From contig NW_014577452.1 of assembly GCF_000485595.1 (NCBI RefSeq), forward strand, positions 133,304 through 167,491: a stretch of 34,188 nt of DNA, written 5' to 3'. The stretch is from Priapulus caudatus. Lineage: Eukaryota > Priapulida > Priapulimorpha > Priapulimorphida > Priapulidae. A model generated the notes under the pieces. It was not told the DNA's origin. It saw nothing but the letters and a program-made list of their open reading frames with translations, and searched no databases. The position numbers and the translations under genes are program-made. This document shows positions 23,901 to 34,188 of the stretch, piece after piece (position 1 is the first letter of the stretch; every line of letters begins with the position of its first letter).

Positions 23901-24102
23901 TAGTGATTCATTTAAAGACGGTACCTTGTAAAATATATCAACAATCTTGCAAGCTCCTCACCGTCAGTGAAATAATAAAAGATATAAAAAAAGTTTACAA
24001 TTAATAAGTGCAATTAACAAGTGACAAGATACGCTAGTAATTAATTGAGCAACCTTGCATGGGCCATGCCTGAGAAGATAGCCACGATGGCAGTGGCAAG
24101 GA

Positions 24103-27100
24103 CTACATTTGACGTGTGAAGTATGCAAGCTCATCCAATGCCACGTCATAGTCATTCAGCCACACCGGTCCCTCTATGATACTGCTCTTCAGCTCATCAT
24201 GCCATGATCCTGGAGAGTGCATGAAAAGCAATATATTTATATAATTATATATATATAGACATCGACACTTAGAATGTCTGGTTGTCTCTTTACTATTATG
24301 GCACTCATGGCAAGTGCCTATATATTATGCTGAAACAAATTATTAACTGAAAAATATGACATATATTATATATCATTTCAAGAGCGTATAAAGAAGGAGA
24401 GCGTACAACGGTGAAATGCTAAAACCATGTTGCAGTATTAGTCGAATTAATAAACTTTGCCCGTTTTATTTTGACAATTCTTTGTGGTATTATTGATCAG
24501 CTGTCCTACCTTGCTAATATAAAACAAACCGCTTGTCCCTACGATGCCTCTACGCTGAGATAATGAGCGGTGAAAATCTGGTATTTTCGCCAAAAACCGA
24601 CTCGAGATACGTAGTGGCCGCGACTGTCTCTCGTCCTGGCGATAGCTTCGGTAAACCCCGCGTGTTTCCGTCATTCATTGACAATGAAATTTATTTTCCT
24701 TCTACTATCTTTTCTCGCATTTCCAGTCATTGACGCAGCCATTACTCTACAAAAACGGCTTGTTAATTATCGCCATGGTGATGACTCCCCGCTTACGCTG
24801 GATGTAGTAACGCTGTAGTAATAACGCATCGAGTCAGCGCTACACAGCGGCGACCGGAAGCAACATACAGTGCACAAAACATGAGACAGTCGAAGTAAAA
24901 CTGATCTTGAGTCGGTTTTTGGCAAAAATACCAGATTTTCACCGCTCATTATCTCAACGTAGAGACATCGTCCCTACATGTGGTTTGTTTTATATTAACA
25001 AGGTAGGACAGCTGATCAATAATACTGCAAGGAAAGTTTATTAATTCGACTAATACTGCAACATGGTTTCAGCATTTCACCGTTGTACGCTCTCCTTCTT
25101 AATACGCTCTTGATCATTTCAATATAATTACAATATCTGCAAGATTTTATATTTTTTACCACTTCAAGGCATTCCTGTATAGGTACAGAATTATGTTATG
25201 TTGAAAATATGCTTGACGACCTGCAAATTTAGTTTTCCCAGGCTAGTAGATTATCATTGTAGTGTTTATCAAGCTTTTCGCAGCCGTTACCTGTGGGTAG
25301 ATAGATGTTTACCTGTGGGTAGATAGATGTTTACCTGTGGGTAGATAGATGTTTACCTGTGGGTAGATAGATGTTTACCTGTGGGTAGATAGATGTTTCG
25401 TGAGCGTGCGTTCTTCCTCAGTACAGGTGCGACTAGTACATCGTTGCCTAGCAGGAACTGAGAGTCACACTCCAACGCGTCGATGTCAGTTGGAGCTATC
25501 CACCACAACGGTCGAACGATCGGATCACCTGAACATACGCAACAGGTTCCATGTCAAAATGTGATAGTAACAGAATAGTACACTCCCCAGAATCAGCACT
25601 TTATGCCGAAGAGTGCTTAGTATGCTGAAATAAATTATGTGAAAATAAATCTGAATATAAATTATAATAAATTATTAAAACCAAACTCTGTACTGAAAAA
25701 TATGACATATATTATATTATATCATTTCAATATAAGTACAATATCTGCAAGACTATATACATTCATCCAAGACTTTATCCATGTCAAAACGTGATAGTAG
25801 TGAATAGTAGAATAGTGAATAGTACACTACCCAAAACCAGCACTTCATAACTCAGCAGCGTTTTTACAATCCCCCGTCGCAATGCCGATTGGCTACCCGT
25901 CAATCGCTCCCTCCCAAGTGGGGATTCCAGGAAAAAGAACCCCTCCCTGACAGGTTACTGCATATGCCATAATTTTGCGTACAGATATTTTCGCGAATTC
26001 AGACTTGACGGACAATTTCGCGAGTGGTTAATTTCGCCGTCGGCGAATTATGAATTATTCGGTATTATTCGGTATGAATTATTCGCGTGTTGTTATTTTC
26101 GCGATCGGGGACGCGTTCCGCGAAATTCGCGAAAATTAACCCACCGCGAAATATACAGCGTACAACAGTACTTCGACAATGCAGTGCAGGCTCACCGGTC
26201 ACGGTCGCGTTGTGCGCGAGCTCCAGAATGAGCGGAGTGTACTGGGTGTGCAGGTCGACCATGGCGCGGGCGATGCGCGTCACCTCCACGTCACCGTACT
26301 GCCACGGAGTGATGGAGAACTGCAGCGAGGGGAGCAGCGCGTTTGCCTCCACCCAGCGAATGTAGAGTTCCTTGTCGGGGAGGCCCGACGACGAGCTGCC
26401 GGCGAGGCCGTATGCGTTTCCACCTGCGAGACGCAGGGAGAAGTGACGGTGGTGAGAGAGAGGAGAATTGTCTACACGGCGGTATATGCACTGAATGTCA
26501 TTATAACTGCTAGCGAGAGAAATTATTACGAGTGGCCGGTTCACAGATGATAACGCACAACTAAACCTATTCAGGGCCTAATCCAGGCCATTTTTCATAC
26601 CGAATACTGGCCGCCCAAATTAGGACCCCTAGCAAAACGCCCAAATTAGCAGAGCTCTGATGCAGATCTCCATGTTTCTATCGTTATGTAGGCACTGTTT
26701 TATAATAAAATGCTCACATAAGATCTATAATCTCTTATCTGAATAAAATGTGTCGACCAAACCCCCCGTGATAGATAACTATATATATACTTTTTTTTAG
26801 GCTCACTACGCTCGCCACAGCTAGGTGCCCATATTAAGCAGCCAGATTCGCCCCTGCTACTACGGTTACTCAGTCAGTCATTTACTCTCACTGGCTTGCC
26901 CATTCACCCACACTATCACTGGCTCATTCACTTACTCACTCACTTACTCACCCAAATTTTCCACGGAATTGTACAGCATCATTCATTCATCACTAAAAAT
27001 CTTTCGGAAAAACATGGCCGACTTTCACGCACAGTACGACTCACCTATCATATCCGGCAGCACGAACGGGTATCCGAGTAATCCGAAGGTCAGCGTACAG

Positions 27101-30100
27101 GGGATAAGCGTCCGCAGGCCGTTGTTGTAACCCCAGCGCGAGTCTTTGTCCATGACGCGCACAAACACGGGCAGCCTCTGCGACCCGGCGCCCGTGCGCA
27201 CCTCGATCATCGGCCCAAGCTGCGCGCACGCCTCGCAGTAAAGCTCCGAGAACTTGTTCGGGTAGGGCATGCCGCGAAGCGCGAACGTCTCCGGCAGCCA
27301 GTTGGTCTCGCCGGCGTCAAACTTGAACGAGTCGACTCCGTACCTGACCTTGAAGTCCTTGAGGTTCTGCACGAACCACTCGAGCGCGGCCGGGTTCGAG
27401 GAGTCGAGGATCGCGCCAACGCCATTCCACCACCTTGTCAGTGCTGCAGTGTAATAGAACCACATGTAAAAACAACAGTTAAACAAAGGTTAGAAGGAAC
27501 CGAATAATACTACCACAAGTCGAAACTAGTCGTTTATTCCTAACTTACTTATTAGCATTTCTCAACCGAAACTTTGTTTTAAAATGGCATCCAATAGCCC
27601 GCATATTGGAACAACATGGGGTAGTACAGTGGAGCGGTGCCCCGTAGAGGCCGTCCAGGTCTCTTCTTTACACATCTTAACACTTAACATTGGGTTAGTT
27701 ACAATACAATCACATGACAGTCAATGCATCAGGAGTTAATAATACTAGATAACAGAAATAATAACGTTTTAAACTACTCTTGGAATGGATGTTAACGATA
27801 GATTAAATAAAATCATACAAGCTAATCACGCTCCCCAAGTCACTGGTCTTGTTCTAGCATCGATGCTAAAGCATACGACTATTAAGCAAGAACAAAGAAT
27901 CGCGTTACTAACCCGGAACTCCCCCCCTGTCCTTATCCTTCACCCACATCCCGGCCTCCGTGCCCGTCGAGAAAATCTGCGAGTCGGTGTTCGCGAACGG
28001 GTGCGTCCACACAGTGACGCGGAAGTCCATGGCGTGCAGCTGATTCACCATGGCGACGGGATCCGGAAACTTCCCGGAGTCGAACTCCCAGTCTCCGTAA
28101 GCCGTCGCCCAGTCATCATCGATCTCCAGCTGGCTGTGAGGAAAGCCGCTGTCGAGTATCTCCTGCGGGAGTAAAGCGGACGCGTGGAGCCGGCGCGAGT
28201 GGAGCGAAGCACCCAGTCGTCGTCGCTATGTGGTTCGCGTTCGGCGATCGAAGCAGCGTGTGCTGTCGTCGTTTTCGCTCGTTTTAGCGTGAAAATTATC
28301 TCCACCTTTGTTTTTTTTGTCGTGTAGCTATCATATTGTTTGTATATATATATATATATATATATTCTTTAGTATAGTTAATGATATTACCTGTGCATAC
28401 TCCATTACCAACTCCTGAGTGATGTTCTTTTTGTATTGTGCCCACGTGGAAAATACGGGCGAGCGGAACATTCTGTCATCCGGTATTCCTGCAATCAGTG
28501 ACGTCAACAAATGCCATTATGAAATGTCGTCAGGCTAAAAATATTAGTTGTTTTTAGGATTACTTGACTGACCCTATCTAAAACCCCCTGTTCCTAAAAG
28601 TTCCTATTGATTCTCAGCTGGAACTAGAAACATCCACCGCTAGCATTGCCTTGTAGGTACAGATGAGCCTGTATTAAACTTCTTTCATAGAAAAGTACAT
28701 ATCTGATAATAAGATAAGGTACTTAAACAAGACAGTATTTATAATACTACTGTAGTGTTGTCAAATTTCACTGTTAAAACATTTTATTCAATACTTTTGC
28801 CTAGAATTCAAATTTAGATGTGGTTTAATTGAAGATAATTGGTATCACTACATTTAAATTCCCCTTTTGTAATATGCTACACTCTCTCAATAACTGCAAG
28901 AGTATAAGAGCAGAAGAGTATTATAATTGGCTATAGGGCCTCATCCAGGAATTCTAAAAGGGAAGAGTCCGGTGAATGCAGAGCAGAAAGGGGGTTCGCG
29001 TACACCGACAGATGTTTGTTTTGCGAGAACACGGACGCAATCTGATGGATTTCGACTATTTATCTTCTATTATGATGCATTTTATTCTATTTCAACTCGG
29101 AGCAATTCCTGCCACACTGAAGAAATCAGGCCTGCAGTCACCAAAGAGGATACGCAACTGACCTGCTAGACTCACCCTCTGGATATGCCCATTGACTAAC
29201 AACCCAAACTAACTACACAATGATATTTTGCAATGACATATTCTACCTGTCGGCTTGTCAAAGACCTTGTTCGTGACCATTCGGTGGACATCGAGCACAT
29301 TGTAGCCGACCTTGACTCCTGAGCACACCTTGTACTTCAGGTTGATGATAACGTCATCCCAATACGAATATATGGAGTTCTGATAGCGCGAAGTAAAGCA
29401 CATCATTCCAAGACTGCCGTCGATCCCTACGTGCAGTGGTATCTTATTATCTGCAACTATCGCCACACCTGAAGCGTACAAGAAAAAAATTTATTTAATC
29501 AACAGGCACTCACATTAATTATGCGACCTCACAACCTTCTGTCGTTGCATTCATCACGTACGGCTAGGGAATATCATTGCATACATTTTCTTTTATTCAA
29601 TATAGATGTGAGGATGCAATAGTGGTGAGAAACTAAAGTATACCTGGCCAGAATTGAACAGCTTGTTTTCTTATATTAAAGAAGCAAGGCCAGTGATGAA
29701 CCATAAGCTATTATCCATCGAGATAATAAAATACTAATTAATTTGAATTGTAAGTGTAAATTTACCAATACCCCAACACAAAATTGTAATGTCTTTATTA
29801 AAATAACTGTGTATGCGTACCTGAGGACGAAACCCAATATCGCTCTTGCACACCTCCCCAGCGTAGTTTATAGATGTCGTTAGTTGTGTACTCTTGCATT
29901 CGATGCTTAAGACACCAATACAAACAATAAAATTAACAGCGAACACACAGCACTTTATCTACCTGCCTGGGGCAATTTTCCAGCTAGTTCTAGGCATTCA
30001 GAGTTGCGAAAGGAGCATTAACAAAATTCGGTTTTTTAACAAAGTGCCACCGTGTCAACAATTCGGTGTGCACAAGAAAAACGTATAAATCGGCGTAGCC

Positions 30101-31053
30101 TAAACAAGCTAGCAACAATATCCAATGACAGCACATGGTTAACTCGCTTTGACGGATAAATCAGTTTTGGACACAAGTAAAAACCATTAGTTTCATGTGT
30201 AAATGGGATCATACCGTCATTTCGTTGATAGGCCACGTCTGCTGATACACCTCTGAACCTCCATACCAGTAGGTGTGGTTGCTTGCTCCCTGCATGTGCA
30301 CGCAGTCAGTCAGCTCAGGCATCTCACTTGTAAACCACCATACCTGAAGGCACTCATCGTCTGCCTAGTCGTAGATAAAATCACAGGGTCAGACGAGTAC
30401 CCAACGCCAAACTACATTGATGGCTATGATAATTGTCCCATAATCATCTTTATATGCAAATTTAGACTTGAGCAAAGAGTTTCTCAACTCTACAGCTGCA
30501 CACACTTAACTTCTAGCTGCAGATGTATATGACATTAGAGCCATCTTACAACTAACTGTGTTATGTTCCGACATGTATATACTCGTGCTACAGGGAACAG
30601 TACCTCTGTGACGGTCAGTCGAGCCTTCAGATGGTCTTTGTTGAAGAACTCCACGCACACTCTGTCGGAGTCCGTGTACTCGCACTCCTGATATTGAATC
30701 CGACCTGCAGACGACCCGGACACGACCATCCCGGCATCGATCACCAGCAGGGGATCTCCATCTTTGCTGAACAGCCTCAGGTTGCCTATCTTCTCATTGC
30801 TCACCGTGACATAATGTGACTGCCCAAACTTGACGCTGAATTCGGGCACCGGTGCCTCTGTAGAGGGACCCTGCGTTGGACCCTGCGTGGGTGTCTGGGT
30901 AGGCACTGTGGTGGGAGCCACGGGCACGTCGTCGTCTGCACTCGAACTTCCGATCCACCAGCCGAGGCCGATGCCGGCTCCTGTGCAGCACGCGCTCACC
31001 ACGACACACACGACCATCAAGGACGTGGTCGACATGTGGCCGCCACTCCCCAT
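24103..31053 (-). CDS. MYORG-like glycoside hydrolase family 31, type II membrane protein
   Basis: Coding exons in transcript order: 31053-30604, 30289-30215, 29905-29821, 29468-29247, 28488-28391, 28162-27913, 27443-27045, 26423-26196, 25528-25379, 24209-24103. All are GT-AG with matching phases, giving 687 aa (human MYORG is about 714). An N-terminal hydrophobic segment (about 12-35) without a cleavable signal is followed by a Thr/Pro-rich stalk (about 46-70), as in a type II membrane enzyme. Family 31 features: [47 protein letters not shown] with the likely nucleophile Asp436, [10 protein letters not shown] with the likely acid/base at Asp492/494, [24 protein letters not shown] and [10 protein letters not shown] at the end. 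Human MYORG is reported as an endomembrane alpha-galactosidase. The start is the first ATG after an in-frame TAA. The exon 3 start (29905) is less certain than the rest. Exact substrate cannot be read from sequence. Confidence 0.95.
24381..25112. mobile_element. Mutator-like foldback element in the last GH31 intron
   Basis: Long inverted arms (about 24381-24632 and 24883-25112, roughly 230-250 bp each) share AAGAAGGAGAGCGTACAACG, CATGTTGCAGTATTAGTCGA and GAGATAATGAGCGGTGAAAA. ATCATTT(CA) flanks both ends as a 7-9 bp target-site duplication. Long inverted ends with a duplication near 9 bp suggest the Mutator superfamily. A similar unoccupied site lies at 25695-25755. No transposase is encoded. 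Confidence 0.85.
25289..25398 (-). repeat. Five 22-bp copies of an exon end plus its splice donor
   Basis: The 22-bp unit, on the minus strand ATCTATCTACCCACAG followed by GTAAAC, is repeated five times without a change. It contains the last coding bases of GH31 exon 9 (Ile-Tyr-Leu-Pro-Thr plus one base) and a GT donor. The upstream-most donor, after 25379, joins in frame to the last exon. Using any later donor would read through a TAA in the second unit and truncate the protein before its last exon. Confidence 0.95.
25550..25850. repeat. Diverged local duplication within the GH31 intron
   Basis: CATGTCAAAATGTGATAGTA at about 25551 recurs with one change at about 25780, followed in both cases by AATAGTACACT and CAGCACTT. 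The segment at 25695-25755 also matches the two flanks of the foldback element at 24345-24380 and 25113-25145. The intron therefore grew by local duplication. Confidence 0.7.
25977..26163. mobile_element. MITE rich in TTTCGCG motifs
   Basis: The left end GCGTACAGATATTTTCGCG faces the right end CGCGAAATATACAGCGTAC, an imperfect terminal inverted repeat. The interior holds many TTTCGCG and CGCGAAA copies. It is non-coding and lies 33 bp beyond the splice donor of GH31 exon 8. Confidence 0.75.
28341..28365. repeat. (TA)n microsatellite
   Basis: A TA tract of about 12 units lies in the intron between the GH31 exons at 28391 and 28162. Confidence 0.9.
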
Positions 31054-31087
31054 GATCGACGGATTCACGTGAAAGAGTTACGTGTAC
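31054..31087 (-). other. 5' UTR part of the GH31 gene with an upstream intron acceptor
   Basis: On the minus strand TGTTTTTCAG ends at 31088, a good 3' splice site. The 34 bp from there to the ATG contain an in-frame TAA. This implies a non-coding first exon further right, which was not located. Confidence 0.5.
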
Positions 31088-31089
31088 CT

Positions 31090-32084
31090 GAAAAACAGTA
31101 ACTAAATAATGTAATAACATCTTCGGCTTCGGTAACACCAGCAGCCTTTTCCAGCTAACAGACTCTGCACCAGGAAAGTAAACCTATTTAATTGCTATTG
31201 TTAAGTATTGCTATGGATGTTAGTACAAATATCTGTGGAGAAGATCTACTTCCAAAAAGCAATGCAATTGCATTAGTTAGCCTTGCCTACTGATTGAGGC
31301 TACTGCGTACTTTGGCCAACCAATAACTATCACATCACTGCTGTAACGCACGTTAAACCTTCAGTCAATATTTTTATCTTTTAATCCAGACTCGGTGCAT
31401 GATAGCATGGTTCCATATAGCTATACTCAATGCCATAAGAGTTTCCATGCCTGGATGCTCATTTTAGGATGGGTACTCAGTGATGAAAACTTACCAAAAA
31501 ATGTAGTAGCCAGCTGCATGGGCCCCTAAAGTAAAAATATTAGGGGCCCAGCTCAAATTTTAGGGGCCCAGCTTATGGAACGAAGCGCCGAAGTTCGGGA
31601 TGTCTTCTTGGATAGTGACACTAAAATAGTGCTCTATTATGCATTCTAAGCATAAAGATTCAGAGTAAATCTTTTGAGAAAAGAACTGCAAGTCTTTTTT
31701 GCAAACGGTACAAAGTCTATGAAAATACATGATGTCACTTCAATAGGGCGACAGAGTCAAGTGGTGCCCGATGAAACGTGCACGAGTGGCCAATACAAGT
31801 ATTTATTTATCATCATCCTGTTCTATCATCAGTGCCATTATTCTCAACAATTTCCAATGCGTTTTCCAGCATTTTATCTTTATTTTTAAAAGTCGGCCTC
31901 CTTGACCTATACCTGACACCCTGCTCGTTCCATAAATTTATTGCTGGCACTGGATCAAATTCCGTGATTGGCGGGGACAGCATTTTGATGGCATTTTATT
32001 CAATATTTAATAATTTTTTTCAATATATTTTATTTCTTATTGATCACAATTTTTATTAGAAACTGTAAACAACTGATTTCTTGG
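31090..32084. other. Non-coding region upstream of the GH31 gene
   Basis: No supported gene. Two GGGGCCCAGCT-like repeats separated by about 25 bp, with TTTTAGG/ATATTAGG leaders, lie at 31535-31575. The promoter and first exon of the GH31 gene probably lie here or further right but cannot be pinpointed. Confidence 0.4.
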
Positions 32085-32240
32085 ACTGCGGATTTCAATT
32101 AGACATTTCTTAGTAACCAGCAGTGATATTGGATAAACTAATATGTGTTTGTTTGTAAAGTTATGTACTTATTAACTACACAATGTGCCAGTTACTCTAG
32201 TATTCGTCAACATTGCATAATCAATGGGCCTAGCTAGTAT
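32085..32240 (+). mobile_element. Fourth copy of the MITE family seen at 12.7-14.2 kb
   Basis: CAATTAGACATTTCTTAGTA, TATTAACTACACAATGTGCC and CATTGCATAATCAATGGGCC follow in the same order as at 14000-14160, and inverted as at 12742-12900. It is closer to an AT-rich consensus than the 13-14 kb copies. Confidence 0.7.
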
Positions 32241-33528
32241 AACTACATGTATCGGTTTGAGAACATTACCGATTGATTATTCCTCGCTATCTGTACTAGA
32301 GCAACATGTTATCAGAGGTTGATAATGACAAATATGTCATTATCTACTCCTGATGTTATAAAGGGCACATAACCACTTTATACATTCATAAATAGGGTAA
32401 TAGAATACTAAACAGTTTATGTGCACTTGATCTTATGAAGTTATGCACTGTTAGTGTTAATTTTATAACTACATGCCTTGCATTACATGCAATAAAGATT
32501 TAATAATAAAAAAATGAAAAAATTATAATACTTATATAATACTGAGTATTATAGCCATAGCCTAGGTAACAGGTTGTGCAAAGGCAAGGATACATATCTG
32601 TTATCATTAGAAATTATACATCAATATAAACTGCAATGAATGCTTGCATATGTATAGTGCACGCAATCACTATATTATCAGAACATGCTATCCATGGTTG
32701 CTGTACTCTGACCTATACCATATACCATGCAAAAAGAAGTGTGATTATTTACTCCTGGTCATCACGTTCGTGATATCATATAGACCTCTATAATATATAT
32801 TATAAAGAGACTCTAATATCATGTGCTCTGGTGCCACCTCAAGGGCGCGTTTGTTTGGGACGAATCCGTCGGATCGCGATCATGTGATCCTGCTCCGACC
32901 AAACAAACGCAAACTCACTTTCACCGGTTCATGTTTCGCTGTGACCTATCACGAGATGGTTCATAACAAAGAACAAGCTGTGATTGGCTGAGGCTAAAGG
33001 TTTTAAACTCAACCTTTGAAACAACCTAGTTTGTGTAGTCTGTAGAATAAACTACATTATATTATTTTACTTAATTACTTTATTAAAAACGTCTTCGTAC
33101 ACCTCTTCCCCCATACGTATCATTTAATTATGAAGTATTAAGTTAATATTTATGTCTTGCTTAGCATTAAAGTGAACCGTGGCTATATATACTACTAGTA
33201 CTAGTTCATTGGTGCCTTCAATGGTGGTTCAAGTCTTGGCTCAAACTTTAAATTAAAACATCCACTCCAGAGCAGAAGGAGCCCTGCTTCCACTTTGGCT
33301 AACTGCAAAATCCCAGCTTTTTCTACTGACACTGACACTGTAACTTCTGTAAGTGTAATCCGCAGTGTTGATCTGTCTATAATCATTTGATCACCTTTCT
33401 TTCTCCGTCTTCGATATATCAATTATCATATTTAATAATTTATGATATTAATTACGCAGCGGCTACGCGACCGGTTCCGGACGAGGAGCCGCTAGGCTAC
33501 GCGTCCGGACATCAACTCACACAGTGAT
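32241..33528. other. AT-rich subterminal sequence, no gene seen
   Basis: Frames are short and without recognisable domains, including the 73-aa minus-strand frame at 33201-33422. A GC-richer patch at 33455-33520 contains two GCGGCTACGCG/CGCTAGGCTACGCG-like blocks. Confidence 0.45.
32847..32910. repeat. Perfect 12-bp inverted repeat (GCGTTTGTTTGG)
   Basis: GCGTTTGTTTGG at 32847-32858 is exactly inverted at 32899-32910, with a 40-bp loop that includes GATCGCGATC. It could form a hairpin or be a very small foldback element. Confidence 0.8.
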
Positions 33529-33586
33529 CGCGCAACTCGCGTACACGCATGATTGCGCAACTCGCGTACACGCATGATTGCGCAAC
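33529..33586. repeat. Short tandem repeat of about 26 bp
   Basis: GCGCAACTCGCGTACACGCA followed by TGATT occurs twice, with a third partial copy ending in GCGCAACGGG. Confidence 0.85.
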
Positions 33587-33608
33587 GGGACGCTCTGCTG
33601 ATTGCCGA

Positions 33609-33651
33609 GTGTGTGTGTACGTGTGTGTGTGTGTGTGTGTGTGCGTGTGTG
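33609..33651. repeat. (GT)n microsatellite
   Basis: A GT tract with single interruptions (TACG, TGCG) directly borders the left arm of the large inverted repeat. Confidence 0.92.
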
Positions 33652-33653
33652 CC

Positions 33654-33985
33654 GTGGCTATTCTTACGACCAGTCGTAACAATTATTTATGGACTATTCT
33701 TACGACATGCAACGCATGATAGTTTGATACTACACATATCAACTTCCGCATCAGACTTTCCGTTTATGAAGGAATGATGCAAAAACCCTAACCCCAACCC
33801 TAATCGGGCAACCCTAACCCCAACCCTAATCCCAACCCTAACCCTAACACTAACTATAAACCGACTAAATCTTTATATATACGGGGGATGGTATCCCAAA
33901 CAGTGAAACACTATCAATGGTGTATGTTGCATGTCGTAAGAATACTCCATAAATAATTCTTACGACTGGTCGTAAGAATAGCCAC
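33654..33985. repeat. 60-bp inverted repeat flanking telomere-like repeats
   Basis: The arms 33654-33713 and 33926-33985 match as inverses in 58 of 60 positions. Each arm also holds its own smaller palindrome, TTCTTACGAC facing GTCGTAAGAA across two bases (one mismatch in the left arm). The 212-bp centre contains CCCTAA repeats. No coding sequence; it could be a foldback element inserted in subtelomeric DNA. Confidence 0.93.
33785..33852 (-). repeat. Internal telomere-like repeats (CCCTAA orientation)
   Basis: About ten CCCTAA/CCCCAA/CCCTAATC units with variants. They face the opposite way to the repeats at the end of the window, so the telomere-type sequence is present in inverted orientation only about 270 bp from the end repeats. 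Confidence 0.9.
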
Positions 33986-34120
33986 TGACTACCATTAATT
34001 ATTATACTTAACTTATAGTAATACTATACTATACTATACTCGCAGCTAGGGCCTGCATACCTCCCAACTCTCATTGGTTGATACAAATATAGTTAATTTT
34101 TAAAATTAAATTCTAAGTAG

Positions 34121-34188
34121 TGTTAGGGTTAGGATTAGGGTTAGGGTTAGGGTTAGGGTTAGGATTAGGGTTAGGGTTAGGGTTAGGG
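34121..34188 (+). repeat. TTAGGG telomeric repeats running to the window end
   Basis: About eleven TTAGGG units, two with the variant TTAGGAT, run to the last base. The G-rich strand points toward the end, the orientation expected at a right chromosome end. This fits a true or near telomere if the sequence record also ends here; otherwise it is an interstitial block. Confidence 0.88.

Noticed and set aside
24447-24949. Two frames that both contain a GENLVF/PKTDSR peptide
   Set aside because: They are read from the two inverted arms of the foldback element and reflect the repeat, not a duplicated gene.
26065-26544. 159-aa minus-strand frame taken as a single gene
   Set aside because: Only 26196-26423 is coding; the rest is intron of the GH31 gene plus a MITE, as shown by splice sites and family alignment.
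27207-27425. Arg/Ser/Thr-rich 72-aa minus-strand frame and other frames over 27041-27454
   Set aside because: They are shadows of GH31 exon 7 in the wrong frame, open because of its high GC content.

Overview
The window is eukaryotic nuclear DNA, almost certainly from an invertebrate animal. It has GT-AG introns with consistent codon phases, three animal gene families, dense small inverted-repeat elements, and TTAGGG-type telomeric repeats at its right end. I cannot name the species; the repeat style would suit a sponge or another marine invertebrate, but that is an impression. Nothing looks bacterial, and I found no CRISPR array, rRNA, clear tRNA or operon.

Three multi-exon genes were rebuilt by hand from splice sites and phases. 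(1) An ACTL6A/BAF53-type actin-related protein lies on the minus strand (1868-8519, 12 coding exons seen). Its start exon and about 58 conserved residues are missing, and its first visible exon carries two single-base insertions. (2) An SNX10/SNX11-type sorting nexin lies on the plus strand (16374-21902, 6 coding exons, 289 aa). It has a PX domain and an RVKF motif near its C-terminus. (3) A MYORG-like glycoside hydrolase family 31 membrane protein lies on the minus strand (24103-31053, 10 coding exons, 687 aa). It is complete, with the catalytic motifs present. Genes 1 and 2 point away from each other across about 8 kb without a recognisable gene; genes 2 and 3 converge. The three share no evident pathway.

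The rest is repeats. Microsatellites and repeat debris fill 1-600. The ACTL6A introns hold a 17-bp minisatellite, a 1.4-kb G-rich array and two transposon-like elements. Stretch 8.8-15.3 kb holds a CCAAT-bearing palindrome, a GC-rich segment without genes and inverted-repeat elements. The sorting nexin gene carries a 28-bp minisatellite running into a 938-bp N gap. The last GH31 intron holds a Mutator-like foldback element beside a related unoccupied site, and a five-fold duplication of a splice donor. The last 700 bp contain a near-perfect 60-bp inverted repeat around CCCTAA repeats, then TTAGGG repeats to the final base, as expected near a chromosome end.

I saw no evidence of a new multi-gene system. 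The points most worth following are the duplicated splice donor, the damaged or misassembled 5' part of ACTL6A, the sequence duplicated across the gap, the possible PP1-docking motif, and the telomere-side foldback structure.
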